Shown here one piece after another: positions 1-8,783 of a DNA stretch of 64,000 nt. Numbering within the stretch: position 1 is the stretch's first letter; every line of letters begins with the position of its first letter. The notes under the pieces were generated by a model, which saw nothing but the letters and a program-made list of their open reading frames with translations, ran no database searches and was not told the origin of the DNA. The DNA lies in assembly GCF_001043115.1 (NCBI RefSeq), contig NZ_LFME01000020.1:28884-92883 (forward strand). The letters are read 5' to 3'. Made by a program: the position numbers and the translations under genes. Origin of the DNA: Xanthomonas sp. NCPPB 1128. Lineage in GTDB: Bacteria; Pseudomonadota; Gammaproteobacteria; Xanthomonadales; Xanthomonadaceae.

Positions 1-1
1 C

Positions 2-1918
2 TGGAGCCCCGGCGGCGGCGTGCAGCAGGCCGCGGTGCTCAAGGCCGAGCGCGATCCCGACGCCGCGCCCAAGCCCGACGTGCTGCGCGACCAGCAGCTG
101 CGCACCCTGGAAACGCTGGCCCGCGACCGTGCGCAGCGCGAGCTGCTGCGCCAGCAGGAGCAGGCCTGGCGCCGCGCCGACAGCAGCCGCGCGCCGGCGC
201 CGGTGTACCTGGGCGACGACGTGGTGGTCGACGACAGTGCGCTGTCGCCGGATGGCCGCCACCTGCTGGTGGTGACCCACGCCAAGGGCGCCGAGGAAGG
301 CCGCGAGAGCAAGATGCCGCGCTACGTCACCGAATCCGGCTACGCCGAATTCCAGGAAGCGCGCACCCTGGTCGGGCGCAATTCGCCGGTGGCGCAGACC
401 CTGTGGCTGGTCGATGCGGTGGCCGGCAGCGCGCGCAAGCTCGACCTGTCGGTGCTGCCCGGCATCGGCACCGACCCGCTTGCGGCGCTGCGCAAGGCCG
501 CCAAGCAGGAGCCGCTGCAGGGGCCGCGCGCGGTGCGCGTGGAAACCGACGGCGATGGCAGCGGCGCCTCCATGCACTGGAGCGAGGACGGCCGCAACGT
601 CGCCGTGCTGCTGCGCGCGGTGGACAACAAGGACCGCTGGATCGCCAGCGTCGACCTGGACAAGGCGGTGCTGCAGCCGCGCCACCGCCTCACCGATCCG
701 GCCTGGATCAACTGGAGCTTCAACGATTTCGGCTGGATGCCGGACAACCAGACCCTCTGGCTGCTGTCCGAGCAGTCCGGCTATTCGCACCTGTACACCC
801 AGCGCGGCAACGAAAAGCCGCGCCAGCGCACCTCCGGCAAGTGGGAAGTGTCGGCGCCGGTGGTCAGCGCCGACGGCCAGGGCTTCCTGTTCCTGTGCAA
901 CCGCAAGTGGCCGGGCGACTACGAGGTATGCAAGCTCGACCTGCGCAACGACAGCGTCGCCGAGCTGACGTCGCTGGATGGCGTGGAAGACTTCGCGCTG
1001 TCGCCGGACGGCCAGCAACTGCTGGTGCACTACTCCGGCCCCTACCTGCCGCCGCAACTGGCGGTGCTGCCGGCTGCCGGCGGCAACGCGCGCGTGCTCA
1101 CCGACACCCGCAGCGCCGCGTTCAAGGCACGCCAGTGGGTGCAACCGCAATTCGTGCAGGTGCCGTCCAGGCACGGCGCCGGCACCGTCTGGGGCAAGTA
1201 CTACGGTCCGGCGCAGCCGGAGCCGGGCAAGCACTATCCGGTGGTGATGTTCGTGCACGGCGCCGGTTACCTGCAGAACGTGTCGGCGCGCTACACCCCG
1301 TACTTCCGCGAGCAGATGTTCCACAACCTGCTGGTGCAGAAGGGCTACATCGTGCTGGACCTGGACTACCGCGCCAGCGCCGGCTACGGCCGCGACTGGC
1401 GCACCGCGATCTACCGCGACATGGGCCATCCGGAACTGGAGGACTACCTGGACGGGCTGGACTGGCTGGTCGACAGCAAGCAGGGCGACCGCGGCCGCGC
1501 CGGCATCTACGGCGGGTCCTACGGCGGCTTCATGACCTACATGGCGCTGTTCCGCAGCCCCGGCACGTTCAAGGCCGGCGCCGCGCTGCGCCCGGTGGCC
1601 GACTGGAGCCAGTACAACCACGAGTACACCTCCAACATCCTCAACACCCCGGACCTGGACCCGGAGGCCTACCGCACCTCCTCGCCGATCGAATACGCCA
1701 ACGGGCTGCGCGACCATCTGCTGATCGCCCACGGCATGGTCGACGACAACGTGTTCTTCAAGGACTCGGTGGACATGACCCAGAAACTGATCGAGCTGCA
1801 CAAGGACAACTGGGAGATCGCGCCGTACCCGCTGGAGAAGCACGGCTTCACCCGCGCCGACTCCTGGCTGGACGAGTACAAGCGCATCCTCAAGCTGTTC
1901 GAGCGCGAGTTGCGCTGA
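2..1918 (+). CDS. S9 family prolyl oligopeptidase-type serine peptidase, 5'-truncated by window edge
   Basis: The reading frame is open from the first base (it begins W-S-P-G-G-G) and the first in-frame start-like codon, a GTG at 20, is probably internal, so the gene starts outside the window. The visible ~639 residues hold a beta-propeller-like region with repeated SPDG and SADG turns, followed by a C-terminal alpha/beta hydrolase domain. Numbered from the GTG, the catalytic Ser is S500 in GGSYGGF, Asp is probably D575 in HGMVDDNVFF, and His is H608 in EKHGFTR. This matches the dipeptidyl-peptidase IV/acylaminoacyl-peptidase group, which cleaves short peptides, often after proline. Without the N-terminus a signal peptide cannot be judged; a periplasmic location is usual for such Xanthomonas proteins. 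Family assignment is firm, substrate is not. Confidence 0.93.
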   Translation, partial: WSPGGGVQQAAVLKAERDPDAAPKPDVLRDQQLRTLETLARDRAQRELLRQQEQAWRRADSSRAPAPVYLGDDVVVDDSALSPDGRHLLVVTHAKGAEEGRESKMPRYVTESGYAEFQEARTLVGRNSPVAQTLWLVDAVAGSARKLDLSVLPGIGTDPLAALRKAAKQEPLQGPRAVRVETDGDGSGASMHWSEDGRNVAVLLRAVDNKDRWIASVDLDKAVLQPRHRLTDPAWINWSFNDFGWMPDNQTLWLLSEQSGYSHLYTQRGNEKPRQRTSGKWEVSAPVVSADGQGFLFLCNRKWPGDYEVCKLDLRNDSVAELTSLDGVEDFALSPDGQQLLVHYSGPYLPPQLAVLPAAGGNARVLTDTRSAAFKARQWVQPQFVQVPSRHGAGTVWGKYYGPAQPEPGKHYPVVMFVHGAGYLQNVSARYTPYFREQMFHNLLVQKGYIVLDLDYRASAGYGRDWRTAIYRDMGHPELEDYLDGLDWLVDSKQGDRGRAGIYGGSYGGFMTYMALFRSPGTFKAGAALRPVADWSQYNHEYTSNILNTPDLDPEAYRTSSPIEYANGLRDHLLIAHGMVDDNVFFKDSVDMTQKLIELHKDNWEIAPYPLEKHGFTRADSWLDEYKRILKLFERELR

Positions 1919-1933
1919 ACCGGCCGCTCGCCG

Positions 1934-1963
1934 GGCGCCTGCCGTCGACGTGCGGCAGGCGCC
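1934..1963 (+). terminator. hairpin downstream of the S9 peptidase gene
   Basis: An 11-bp perfect stem (GGCGCCTGCCG at 1934-1944 pairing with CGGCAGGCGCC at 1953-1963) with an 8-nt loop lies 16 bases after the stop codon. There is no T tract, so it may be a transcript-stabilising hairpin or a weak terminator. Confidence 0.45.
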
Positions 1964-2095
1964 GGGGAGCCGCCGCGCGGCGCACGCAGGCCCCCGCCAA
2001 CCACCGGCGTCCGCCACGCATCGCGCCATTCCGTAGGGGTCAACTGCCATGCAGCCGCGACGCGCGACGTGGTGAGCCTTCCGATGGCGCACTGC

Positions 2096-2217
2096 GTCGG
2101 GACTGAAGTCCCTCCCACAGTGCATACAGCGGACTCGCCGCAAGCCCCTGTGGGAGCGACTTCAGTCGCGACGAGGCTTTCCCGGTCAGGCCTGTCGCGG
2201 CTGAAGCCCGTTCTGCG
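2096..2217. repeat. REP-like hairpin cluster (three units)
   Basis: The 1919-2441 gap holds three REP units: 2096-2120 (GTGGGAGGGACTTCAGTCCC family, bottom-strand orientation), 2149-2172 (GTGGGAGCGACTTCAGTCGC variant, top strand) and 2194-2217 (degenerate GTAGGAGCGG type, bottom strand). The last two face each other as a BIME-like pair. The same two families recur at 11970, 27356, 41695, 42476, 55518 and 57171-57350. Otherwise the gap shows no gene. Confidence 0.8.
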
Positions 2218-2441
2218 CGAGCGCCTGCATCCAGGCGGTCAGGACGCGGACGGCATCGGCACGACCTTGGCGTCGCCCCGCTCCTGGCGACACCACATCG
2301 GCCGCGCCCTGAACAGAGGCCGCGCACCGACAGAGCCCCCCTCGCGCACCACCCGGCTTGCGCCCTGGTCCGTCGTCCCTATCCTTGCCGGACGGCCGCC
2401 GGTGCGACAGCGCCAGCGCCGCCCGTCTCGAAGGACCGTCG

Positions 2442-3002
2442 ATGCCGCCTCCGCCGCTGCCCCTCACCGCCGCCCGCAACCAGACCATCGATGCGATGGC
2501 CAAGCTCTCGCTGCTGCTGGGGGTGCTGTCGCTGCTGTATTCGCTGGGCCAGGCGCTGCTGCTGATGACGCTGCCGGACGGGGCGATCGAGGGCGTGCTG
2601 CGCGAGGCCGGCCTTTCGCTGCCGCCGCTGCTGCAATGGGGCGTGACCCATGCGCTGGCGCTGTCCTGGCTGTCGGCGCTGCTTTCCGCGGGCTTGTGCG
2701 CGGCGGCGTGGGCGCTGCTGCAGCGGCGCGACTGGGGGCGGCGGGCCTTCATCGTGTTCCTGGTGGTCACCGCCGTGGCCAACTTCGCGGTGCTGCCGCT
2801 GCTGTGGCAACTGCTCGACCTGCTGCAGGCCTGGGCGCCGCAGCACGCCTTCGACCCGCAACAGCTCCAGCACGACCTGGCCCTGGGCCGGATCACCCTC
2901 ATGGTCAGCGGCGCGCTGACCGCCCTGATCTTCGCCGGCCTGCACGGCTGGCTGGTCTACCAGCTGTGCCGCCCCGCGCTCCGCGCCGAGTTCCGTCGCT
3001 GA
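2442..3002 (+). CDS. hypothetical four-TM membrane protein
   Basis: I do not recognise a named family. The 186-residue product begins MPPPPLPLTAARNQ; this ATG was chosen over one 84 bases upstream because an AAGGA lies just before it and the upstream segment reads as Arg/Ser-rich noncoding sequence. Four hydrophobic segments are visible, near residues 20-45, 65-95, 100-125 and 150-175, with short charged loops and an Arg-rich C-terminus, so it is probably an inner-membrane protein. It sits alone between REP repeats and hemF, with 75 bases before hemF. No catalytic motif is visible. It may be one of the small integral membrane proteins found next to housekeeping genes in Xanthomonas. Confidence 0.75.
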   Translation: MPPPPLPLTAARNQTIDAMAKLSLLLGVLSLLYSLGQALLLMTLPDGAIEGVLREAGLSLPPLLQWGVTHALALSWLSALLSAGLCAAAWALLQRRDWGRRAFIVFLVVTAVANFAVLPLLWQLLDLLQAWAPQHAFDPQQLQHDLALGRITLMVSGALTALIFAGLHGWLVYQLCRPALRAEFRR

Positions 3003-3077
3003 CGCACACCCACCGGCCAGCACAGTCCGCGCAGCCCAGCGCTGACGCCTGACACAGCCAGCTTCTAGAATGTCCGG

Positions 3078-3977
3078 ATGCAAACCTTCGACCGTGTCCG
3101 CGACTATCTCACTGGCCTGCAAGACCGCATCTGCGCGGCGGTCGAGGCCGCCGACGGCCAGGCCCGTTTCGCCGAAGATCTGTGGCAGCGCGCGGAGGGC
3201 GGCGGCGGCCGCACCCGCATCCTGCGCGACGGCGCGCTGTTCGAGCAGGCCGGCATCGGCTTCTCCGACGTCGCCGGCACCCGCCTGCCGCCCTCGGCCA
3301 GCGCCAACCGCCCGGAACTGGCCGGCGCCTCCTGGCGCGCGGTCGGGGTGTCGCTGGTGTTCCACCCGCTCAGCCCGTACATCCCCACCACCCACGCCAA
3401 CGTGCGCTACTTCGAGGCGCAGCGCCATGGCGCCACCGTGGCCTGGTGGTTCGGTGGCGGCTTCGACCTGACCCCGTACTACCCCTTCGACGAGGACGCC
3501 CGCCACTGGCACCAGACCGCGCACGACCTGTGCGCGCCGTTCGGCGAAGACCGCTATCCGGCGCACAAGCGCTGGTGCGACGAGTACTTCTTCCTCAAGC
3601 ACCGCAACGAGACCCGCGGCGTCGGCGGCCTGTTCGTCGACGACCTGCATGCCGATTTCGAGCGCGATTTCGCCTACCAGCGCGCGGTCGGCGATGGCTT
3701 CCTCGACGCCTACCTGCCGATCGTGGAACGCCGCCGCGGCCTGTCCTGGGGCGAGCGCGAACGCGAGTTCCAGCTGTACCGGCGCGGCCGCTACGTCGAA
3801 TTCAACCTGGTCTACGACCGCGGCACCCTGTTCGGCCTGCAGAGCGGCGGCCGCAGCGAGAGCATCCTGATGAGCCTGCCGCCACGGGTGCGCTGGGAAT
3901 ACGGCTTCCAGCCCGAACCGGGCAGCGCCGAGGCGCGCCTGGCCGAGTACCTGGTGCCGCGCGAGTGGCTGGCATGA
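3078..3977 (+). CDS. hemF: oxygen-dependent coproporphyrinogen III oxidase
   Basis: HemF converts coproporphyrinogen III to protoporphyrinogen IX by two oxidative decarboxylations using O2, in cytosolic heme synthesis. The 299-residue product equals the usual bacterial length. Family signatures are clear: [19 protein letters not shown] near 97-115, [19 protein letters not shown] near 121-139, a [15 protein letters not shown] block around 170-184 and [18 protein letters not shown] near 240-257. The start [11 protein letters not shown] follows a run without other good starts. The stop overlaps the next gene's ATG by four bases (ATGA), so the small DUF2164 gene is translationally coupled. Confidence 0.98.
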   Translation: MQTFDRVRDYLTGLQDRICAAVEAADGQARFAEDLWQRAEGGGGRTRILRDGALFEQAGIGFSDVAGTRLPPSASANRPELAGASWRAVGVSLVFHPLSPYIPTTHANVRYFEAQRHGATVAWWFGGGFDLTPYYPFDEDARHWHQTAHDLCAPFGEDRYPAHKRWCDEYFFLKHRNETRGVGGLFVDDLHADFERDFAYQRAVGDGFLDAYLPIVERRRGLSWGEREREFQLYRRGRYVEFNLVYDRGTLFGLQSGGRSESILMSLPPRVRWEYGFQPEPGSAEARLAEYLVPREWLA

Positions 3978-4240
3978 GCGCGCCGGCGCGCACCGCCGTG
4001 CTCGGCCGCGAGGACAAGCGCGCCATCGCCGAACAGCTGCAGGCCTACCTACGCACCGAGCTGCAGCAGCAGGTCGGCGCGTTCGAGGCCGAATTCCTGC
4101 TCGAGTTCGTCGCCGAGCGCATCGGCGCGCATTACTACAACCGCGGCCTGCACGATGCCCGCGCGCTGCTTGCCGCGCAGTTGGACACGCTGGACGACGC
4201 GCTGTACCAGCTTGAGCAGGCGACCGAGCCGCGCCGCTAG
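3974..4240 (+). CDS. DUF2164 domain-containing protein
   Basis: This 88-residue protein starts at the ATG overlapping the hemF stop (ATGA). Residues ~12-80 match the DUF2164 pattern: a [18 protein letters not shown] helix, then [15 protein letters not shown], then [14 protein letters not shown]. It looks all-helical and soluble. The family has no established function. The stop-start overlap implies co-expression with hemF, but that does not show a role in heme synthesis. The next gene converges on it 93 bases downstream. Confidence 0.88.
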   Translation: MSAPARTAVLGREDKRAIAEQLQAYLRTELQQQVGAFEAEFLLEFVAERIGAHYYNRGLHDARALLAAQLDTLDDALYQLEQATEPRR

Positions 4241-4333
4241 GCCGCCGCCTTCAGCGGCGGCATCAGCCGCGATGCGGCGTTGCCGACAGCGCCCTCGCGA
4301 CCGCGGGCCTGCGTCGTCCGCCGGGCGCTGCGA

Positions 4334-4813
4334 TCAACTGCCCTTGTTGCTGAGAATGGTGATGTGGCCATTGGTCTCCAGCAACGCCAGGCGCACGTCG
4401 TCGATGCCCTGGCACCCCTGCTGGCGCATCGCCGCCTCGAAATCGGCATGGCTGACCAGTTCGCGCCGCAGCACCTGGCGGAACACGTGGCCGTCGCGGG
4501 CCAGCACCACCGGTTCGCCCTCGATCAAGCGCTCCACGCGGGCGCTACGCGAGGTGACCAGGCCGACCGTGAAGTTCAGCGCGATCAGCGTCGCCGCCAG
4601 CAACAGGCCGCCGCCGAGCGAGGTGTCCTCGCCTAGCAGCGCGTTCTGCACCGCATTGCCGAGCAGCACGATCAACAGCATGTCGAACGGCGTCAGCTGG
4701 CCCATGGCGCGCTTGCCCGACACCCGCACCATCACCAGCACGGCCACGTACACCACCACCGCGCGGAAGACGAATTCCCACCATGGCATCGACAGATGGA
4801 AAAGATCGGGCAT
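4334..4813 (-). CDS. DUF421 (YetF/YcaP-type) membrane protein
   Basis: The 159-residue product has about three N-terminal membrane segments (roughly 12-30, 42-60 and 66-84) followed by a small soluble domain with the DUF421 signature G-K-R-x-M-G-Q-L-T-P-F-D near 34-45 and the extramembrane motif IEGEPVVLARDGH near 97-109. YetF/YcaP-type proteins are inner-membrane proteins of uncertain function. The start MPDLFHLSMPWWEF gives the full first helix. The gene is convergent with hemF-DUF2164, and the sRNA locus lies upstream on the same strand. Confidence 0.88.
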   Translation of the reverse strand: MPDLFHLSMPWWEFVFRAVVVYVAVLVMVRVSGKRAMGQLTPFDMLLIVLLGNAVQNALLGEDTSLGGGLLLAATLIALNFTVGLVTSRSARVERLIEGEPVVLARDGHVFRQVLRRELVSHADFEAAMRQQGCQGIDDVRLALLETNGHITILSNKGS

Positions 4814-4897
4814 CGCACGACTCGCAGGGATGGTGGAGCGGCGACCTTACGCTGTGACGTGCAGCCGGCGATAGGGCAGGGTCAGGAGCGCGGGCAT

Positions 4898-4934
4898 AAA
4901 AAAGCCCCGCGGACCAGGGGGAGGTCGGCGGGGC
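4898..4934 (-). terminator. intrinsic terminator of the sX13-like sRNA
   Basis: A 7-bp GC stem (4934-4928 with 4910-4904) plus an inner 4-bp stem around a C-rich loop is followed by TTTTTT on the bottom strand at 4903-4898. It is the best canonical Rho-independent terminator in the first part of the window. Confidence 0.85.
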
Positions 4935-5020
4935 CAGGGAACGGAGACTTGGGGAGGAGTCGCCGTTCCTGGATCTGCTCCAGGGGATGGGAGGAGATCC
5001 GCGACAGGTATTGCGCCTGT
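4898..5020 (-). ncRNA. sX13-like small regulatory RNA
   Basis: On the bottom strand a ~120-nt segment folds into three successive stem-loops whose loops all carry C-runs. SL1 (5000 to 4971) has GGATCT/AGATCC and inner CTCC/GGAG stems with loop CATCCCCT. SL2 has CCAGG-AACGG pairing with CCGTT-C-CCTGG, an inner GACT/AGTC stem and loop CCTCCCCA. SL3 has GCCCCGC/GCGGGGC, an inner GACC/GGTC stem and loop TCCCCCT, followed by six T residues at 4903-4898. This matches what is known of sX13, the Hfq-independent Xanthomonas sRNA whose C-rich loops pair with G-rich ribosome-binding regions of mRNAs and which, as I recall, is encoded next to polA. The 5' end is estimated from a -10 like element at 5032-5027. 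No sequence comparison was possible. Confidence 0.82.
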
Positions 5021-5056
5021 CGAGGGATATAAGAACATTTCCCACCTTGCTCGTTC
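5021..5056 (-). promoter_or_regulatory. probable promoter of the sX13-like sRNA
   Basis: A TTATAT hexamer at 5032-5027 on the bottom strand precedes the sRNA by about 7-10 bases, inside a strikingly AT-rich stretch (about 5030-5300) for this genome. No convincing -35 hexamer is visible. A 7-bp inverted repeat (CGACAGG/CCTGTCG, 5002-5022) spans the presumed start and could be part of the RNA or a protein site. Confidence 0.4.
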
Positions 5057-5337
5057 GTGAAGATTTAAGTTAAAAATTTGTCAGATTAAGGACGGATTCA
5101 TTCCCGAAAATCGGCCCCAAATAAACCGCGTCAAAATTCCGTTCAACCACTGCAGCGCCGCATCCTGCAGGGTGTGACGCCAGTTGGAATTCCAGCGCTT
5201 CCAGCGCGCGATCGGGTCAAAAAAACAGCGAGAATGGGAAAGCAAAAATCACTGGCGGGATAATCTGTCCGAAAACCAGATTCAATCCGCATCTGGCAGA
5301 TACGCACGCTGTCTACGCAAGACACCGCAAGGTCACG

Positions 5338-5367
5338 CCGGGTCCTGGATCCATGTCCAGGACCCGG
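5338..5367 (-). terminator. hairpin directly after polA
   Basis: A perfect 12-bp stem (5338-5349 with 5356-5367) with a 6-nt loop lies four bases past the polA stop. No T run follows on the bottom strand, so it may act as an mRNA end-stabilising hairpin. The rest of 5056-5337 is AT-rich with no gene seen. Confidence 0.6.
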
Positions 5368-5371
5368 GCGC

Positions 5372-8143
5372 TCAATGCGCCTCGTCCCAGTTGTCGCCCA
5401 CGCCGCTGTCCACCACCAGCGGCACCTTCAGCTCCGCCGCGGCGGACATGCGCCGGGTCACTTCCGGCAGCAGCGTGTCGACGAAGTCGGCATCGGCTTC
5501 GAACACCAGTTCGTCGTGCACCTGCAGGATCATCAATGCGCGGTCGCGGTGGTCCTGCAGCCAGGCGTCCACACCGACCATGGCACGCTTGATGATGTCG
5601 GCGGCGGTGCCCTGCATCGGCGCATTGATCGCCGCACGCTCGGCACCGGCGCGCAGGCCCTGCTGGCGGGCGTTGATGTCGTTGAGATACAGGCGGCGGC
5701 CGAACAGGGTCTCCACGTAGCCCTGGGTGCGCGCCTGCTCACGCATGCGCTCCATGAAGTCGCGCACGCCCGGGTAGCGGCTGAAGTACAGCGCCACGTA
5801 GTCCTGCGCCTCGCCGCGGCCGATGCCCAGGTTACGGGCCAGGCCGAAGGCACTCATGCCGTACATCAGGCCGAAGTTGATCGCCTTGGCGGCGCGGCGC
5901 TCGTTGCCGGTGACCTCCTCCAGCTTGCGCCCGAATACCTCGGCGGCGGTGGCGCGGTGCACGTCCACGCCACTGCCGAAGGCGCGCAGCAGGCCCGCAT
6001 CCTCGGACAGGTGGGCCATGATCCGCAGCTCGATCTGCGAATAGTCGCAGGCGATCAGCTTGCGTCCCGGCGGGGCGACGAAGGCGCGGCGGATGCGGCG
6101 GCCGTCGTCGGTGCGGATCGGGATGTTCTGCAGGTTCGGATCGGAGGAGGACAGCCGCCCGGTGGCGGCGCCGGCCTGGTGGTAGCTGGTGTGCACGCGG
6201 CCGGTGTCGGGGTTGACCATCTCCGGCAGCTTGTCGGTGTAGGTGCTGCGCAGCTTGGCCAGGCCGCGGTACTCCAGGATCACCCGCGGCAGCTCGTGCT
6301 GGTCGGCGATCGCCTCCAGCGCCTCCTCGTTGGTGCTGGGCTGGCCCTTGGGGGTCTTCAGCACCGCCGGCAGCTTCAGCTCGTCGAACAGCACCGCCTG
6401 CAGTTGCTTGGGCGAATCCATGTTGAAGCTGCGCCCGGCCAGCGCGGTGGCCTTCTGCTGCGCGGCCAGCATGCGCTGGCTCAGGTCCTGGCTCTGCTTG
6501 CGCAGTTCGGCGATGTCCACGCACACGCCGTTGGCCTCGACCCGCGCCAGCACCGGCACCAGCGGCATCTCGATCTCGCGGTAGACCCGCGCCAGCGCGG
6601 GTTCGGCATCCAACTGCGCCGACAGCGTGCGGTGCAGGCGCAGGGTGATGTCGGCGTCCTCGGCGGCGTAGCCGGTGGCGTCGTCGATGGCGACCTGCGA
6701 GAAAGCGATCTGCTTGGCGCCCTTGCCGGCCACGTCCTCGTACTTGACCGTGTCGTAGCCGAGGTAGCGCCTGGCCAATGAATCCATGTCGTGGCGGCTG
6801 GCGGTGGAATTGAGCACGAAGCTCTCCAGCATGGTGTCGTCGGCGTAGCCGCGCACCTCCACGCCGTGGCGGCGCAGCACGTGCAGGTCGTACTTGCCGT
6901 GCTGGCCGACCTTGGCCTTGGCCGGGTCTTCCAGCAGCGGCTTGAGCAGCGCCAGCGCCAGCGCGCGATCCAGTTGCACCGGCGCGCCCGGGTAGTCGTG
7001 GCCCAGCGGCAGGTAGTCGGCGCGGCCCGGCTCGGTGGCGAAGCTGAGCCCGACCAGGTTGGCGCGCATGGCGTCCAACGCGTCGGTCTCGGTATCGAAG
7101 GCAAAGCCGTCGGCGGCGCGCAGGCGCACCAGCAGTTCCTCGAACTGCTCGGGCGTGCTCACTGCGGTGTAGTCGCCCTTGGCGGCCAGTGCCGGGTCCA
7201 GCATGGCGGCATCGGCCGGCACGGCGGCGCGGGCATAGCCGGCGGCGGTGCCGCGCAGGCTGGGCGTCGCCTCGCTGGCGGTCTCCGGTGCGGCCACGCC
7301 GCCGTCCAGGTCGCGCAGCGCCTGGGTGAAGCCGTAGCGCTGATACAGGCCGCGCAGTTGCTCCGGCTCCTGTTCACGCAGGCCCAGGGTGCGCGGCCCG
7401 CCGGCCAGCGCCACGTCAGTCTTGATGGTGACCAGTTCGCGGTTCAGCGGCAGGCGCTGCAGCGCCGCGCGCAGGTTGTCGCCAATCTTGCCCTTGATGC
7501 TGTCGGCGTGGGCGATCACCCCGTCCAGCGAGCCGTACTCGGCCAGCCACTTGGCCGCGGTCTTGGGCCCGCATTTCTCGACGCCCGGCACGTTGTCGAT
7601 GGCATCGCCCATCAGCGCCAGCAGGTCGACGATCTGGTGCGGCCAGACCCCGAACTTCTCCATCACCGCCGCGTCCGAGTCCATGCGGCTACCGCTCATG
7701 GTGTTGACCAACTGCACGCCGGGGCGCACCAGCTGGGCGAAATCCTTGTCGCCGGTGGAGATGGTGACGTCCAGGTCGTCGCCGGCGCCCTGCAGGGCCA
7801 GGGTGCCGATGACGTCGTCGGCCTCGACCCCGTCCTGGCGCAGGATGGTGATGCCCAGCGCATGCACGATCTGGCACATCGGCTCGACCTGCGCGCGCAG
7901 GTCGTCGGGCATCGGCGGGCGGTTGGCCTTGTACTGCGGGTACAGGTCGTCGCGGAAGGTCTTGCCCGGCGCATCGACCACGAAGGCCACGTACTCGGGG
8001 CGCTCCTTGAGGGTGGCGCGCAACATGTTGACCACGCCGAACAGCGCGCCGGTGGGCTCGCCGGCGGCATTGGTCAGCGGCGGAAGCGCGTGGAACGCGC
8101 GATACAGGTAACTGGACCCGTCGATCAGGACTAATCGGCTCAT
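5372..8143 (-). CDS. polA: DNA polymerase I
   Basis: The 923-residue product is close to the E. coli length (928). Order: 5'-3' exonuclease (1 to ~290, starting MSRLVLIDGSSYLYRAFHAL), a linker, a 3'-5' exonuclease domain with the DEDD start GFAFDTETDALDA near 340, and the polymerase domain. Motif A reads ACDYSQIELRIMAHLSED, motif B RRAAKAINFGLMYGMSAFG (R-x3-K-x6-YG), and motif C MILQVHDELVFEA. All three activities therefore look intact. It fills repair gaps and removes Okazaki primers. Only 43 bases separate its start from the first unit of the 139-bp tandem array, so its promoter must lie inside or beyond the array. The sX13-like gene lies downstream on the same strand. Confidence 0.98.
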   Translation of the reverse strand: MSRLVLIDGSSYLYRAFHALPPLTNAAGEPTGALFGVVNMLRATLKERPEYVAFVVDAPGKTFRDDLYPQYKANRPPMPDDLRAQVEPMCQIVHALGITILRQDGVEADDVIGTLALQGAGDDLDVTISTGDKDFAQLVRPGVQLVNTMSGSRMDSDAAVMEKFGVWPHQIVDLLALMGDAIDNVPGVEKCGPKTAAKWLAEYGSLDGVIAHADSIKGKIGDNLRAALQRLPLNRELVTIKTDVALAGGPRTLGLREQEPEQLRGLYQRYGFTQALRDLDGGVAAPETASEATPSLRGTAAGYARAAVPADAAMLDPALAAKGDYTAVSTPEQFEELLVRLRAADGFAFDTETDALDAMRANLVGLSFATEPGRADYLPLGHDYPGAPVQLDRALALALLKPLLEDPAKAKVGQHGKYDLHVLRRHGVEVRGYADDTMLESFVLNSTASRHDMDSLARRYLGYDTVKYEDVAGKGAKQIAFSQVAIDDATGYAAEDADITLRLHRTLSAQLDAEPALARVYREIEMPLVPVLARVEANGVCVDIAELRKQSQDLSQRMLAAQQKATALAGRSFNMDSPKQLQAVLFDELKLPAVLKTPKGQPSTNEEALEAIADQHELPRVILEYRGLAKLRSTYTDKLPEMVNPDTGRVHTSYHQAGAATGRLSSSDPNLQNIPIRTDDGRRIRRAFVAPPGRKLIACDYSQIELRIMAHLSEDAGLLRAFGSGVDVHRATAAEVFGRKLEEVTGNERRAAKAINFGLMYGMSAFGLARNLGIGRGEAQDYVALYFSRYPGVRDFMERMREQARTQGYVETLFGRRLYLNDINARQQGLRAGAERAAINAPMQGTAADIIKRAMVGVDAWLQDHRDRALMILQVHDELVFEADADFVDTLLPEVTRRMSAAAELKVPLVVDSGVGDNWDEAH

Positions 8144-8186
8144 CGGCCAATTCTACGCTGCGGCGTGTTCGCGGCCTGAAACGGGT

Positions 8187-8667
8187 TAGCCCCTCTCCCA
8201 CCGGGAGTGGGGTTGGGGGGAGGGTCGGCGCGCAGCGACGCGCTGAATTGGTCCACGAGGCTGCGCCCGTACCCTCATCCGCCCCTGCGGGGCACCTTCT
8301 CCCGAGGGGAGAAGGGAACGGCACTAGCCCCTCTCCCACCGGGAGAGGGGTTGGGGTGAGGGTACGGCGCGCAGCGACGCGCTGAATTGGTCCACGAGGC
8401 TGCGCCCGTACCCTCATCCGCCCCTGCGGGGCACCTTCTCCCGAGGGGAGAAGAGAACGGCACTAGCCCCTCTCCCACAGGGAGAGGGGTTGGGGTGAGG
8501 GTACGGCGCGAAGCGACACGCTGACGTGGTCCACGAGGCTGCGCCCGTCCCCTCATCCGCCCCTGCGGGGCACCTTCTCCCGAGGGGAGAAGGGAACGGC
8601 ACTAGCCCCTCTCCCACCGGGAGAGGGGTTGGGGTGAGGGTACGGCGCGAAGCGACGCGCTGACGAC
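8187..8667. repeat. tandem array of a ~139-bp hairpin-rich repeat (3.5 copies)
   Basis: Units begin at 8187, 8325, 8464 and 8603 (spacing 138, 139, 139); the last is cut at about 8667. Each starts with TAGCCCCTCTCCCACCGGGA and contains three nested or adjacent inverted repeats: CCCCTCTCCC/GGGAGAGGGG, a long pairing between GGGTACGGCGCGCAGC and GCTGCGCCCGTACCC, and CCTTCTCCC/GGGGAGAAGG. Copies differ at only a few positions (for example GGGGGG in the first copy, ACAGGG in the third). Open frames on the bottom strand cross it only because the unit length allows it. No gene is seen in 8144-8783. Confidence 0.93.
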
Positions 8668-8783
8668 GCCTTCTGTTTCCTGAAAGCACGCGGCGCAAGC
8701 CACGCATACGCGCCGCCTTCGCGCCCCGCGGGCACCGACGCGGCGCATAATCGGCGGCGACGACGTCCGTGGAGAACACCGCA

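Noticed and set aside
403..2106. 567-residue plus-strand open frame over the S9 gene
   Set aside because: Shadow of the S9 peptidase in another frame; extreme Arg/Gly/Ala content and no motif.
8187..8667. Possible CRISPR array
   Set aside because: Units are ~139 bp with no short direct repeat-spacer alternation; the whole unit is repeated.
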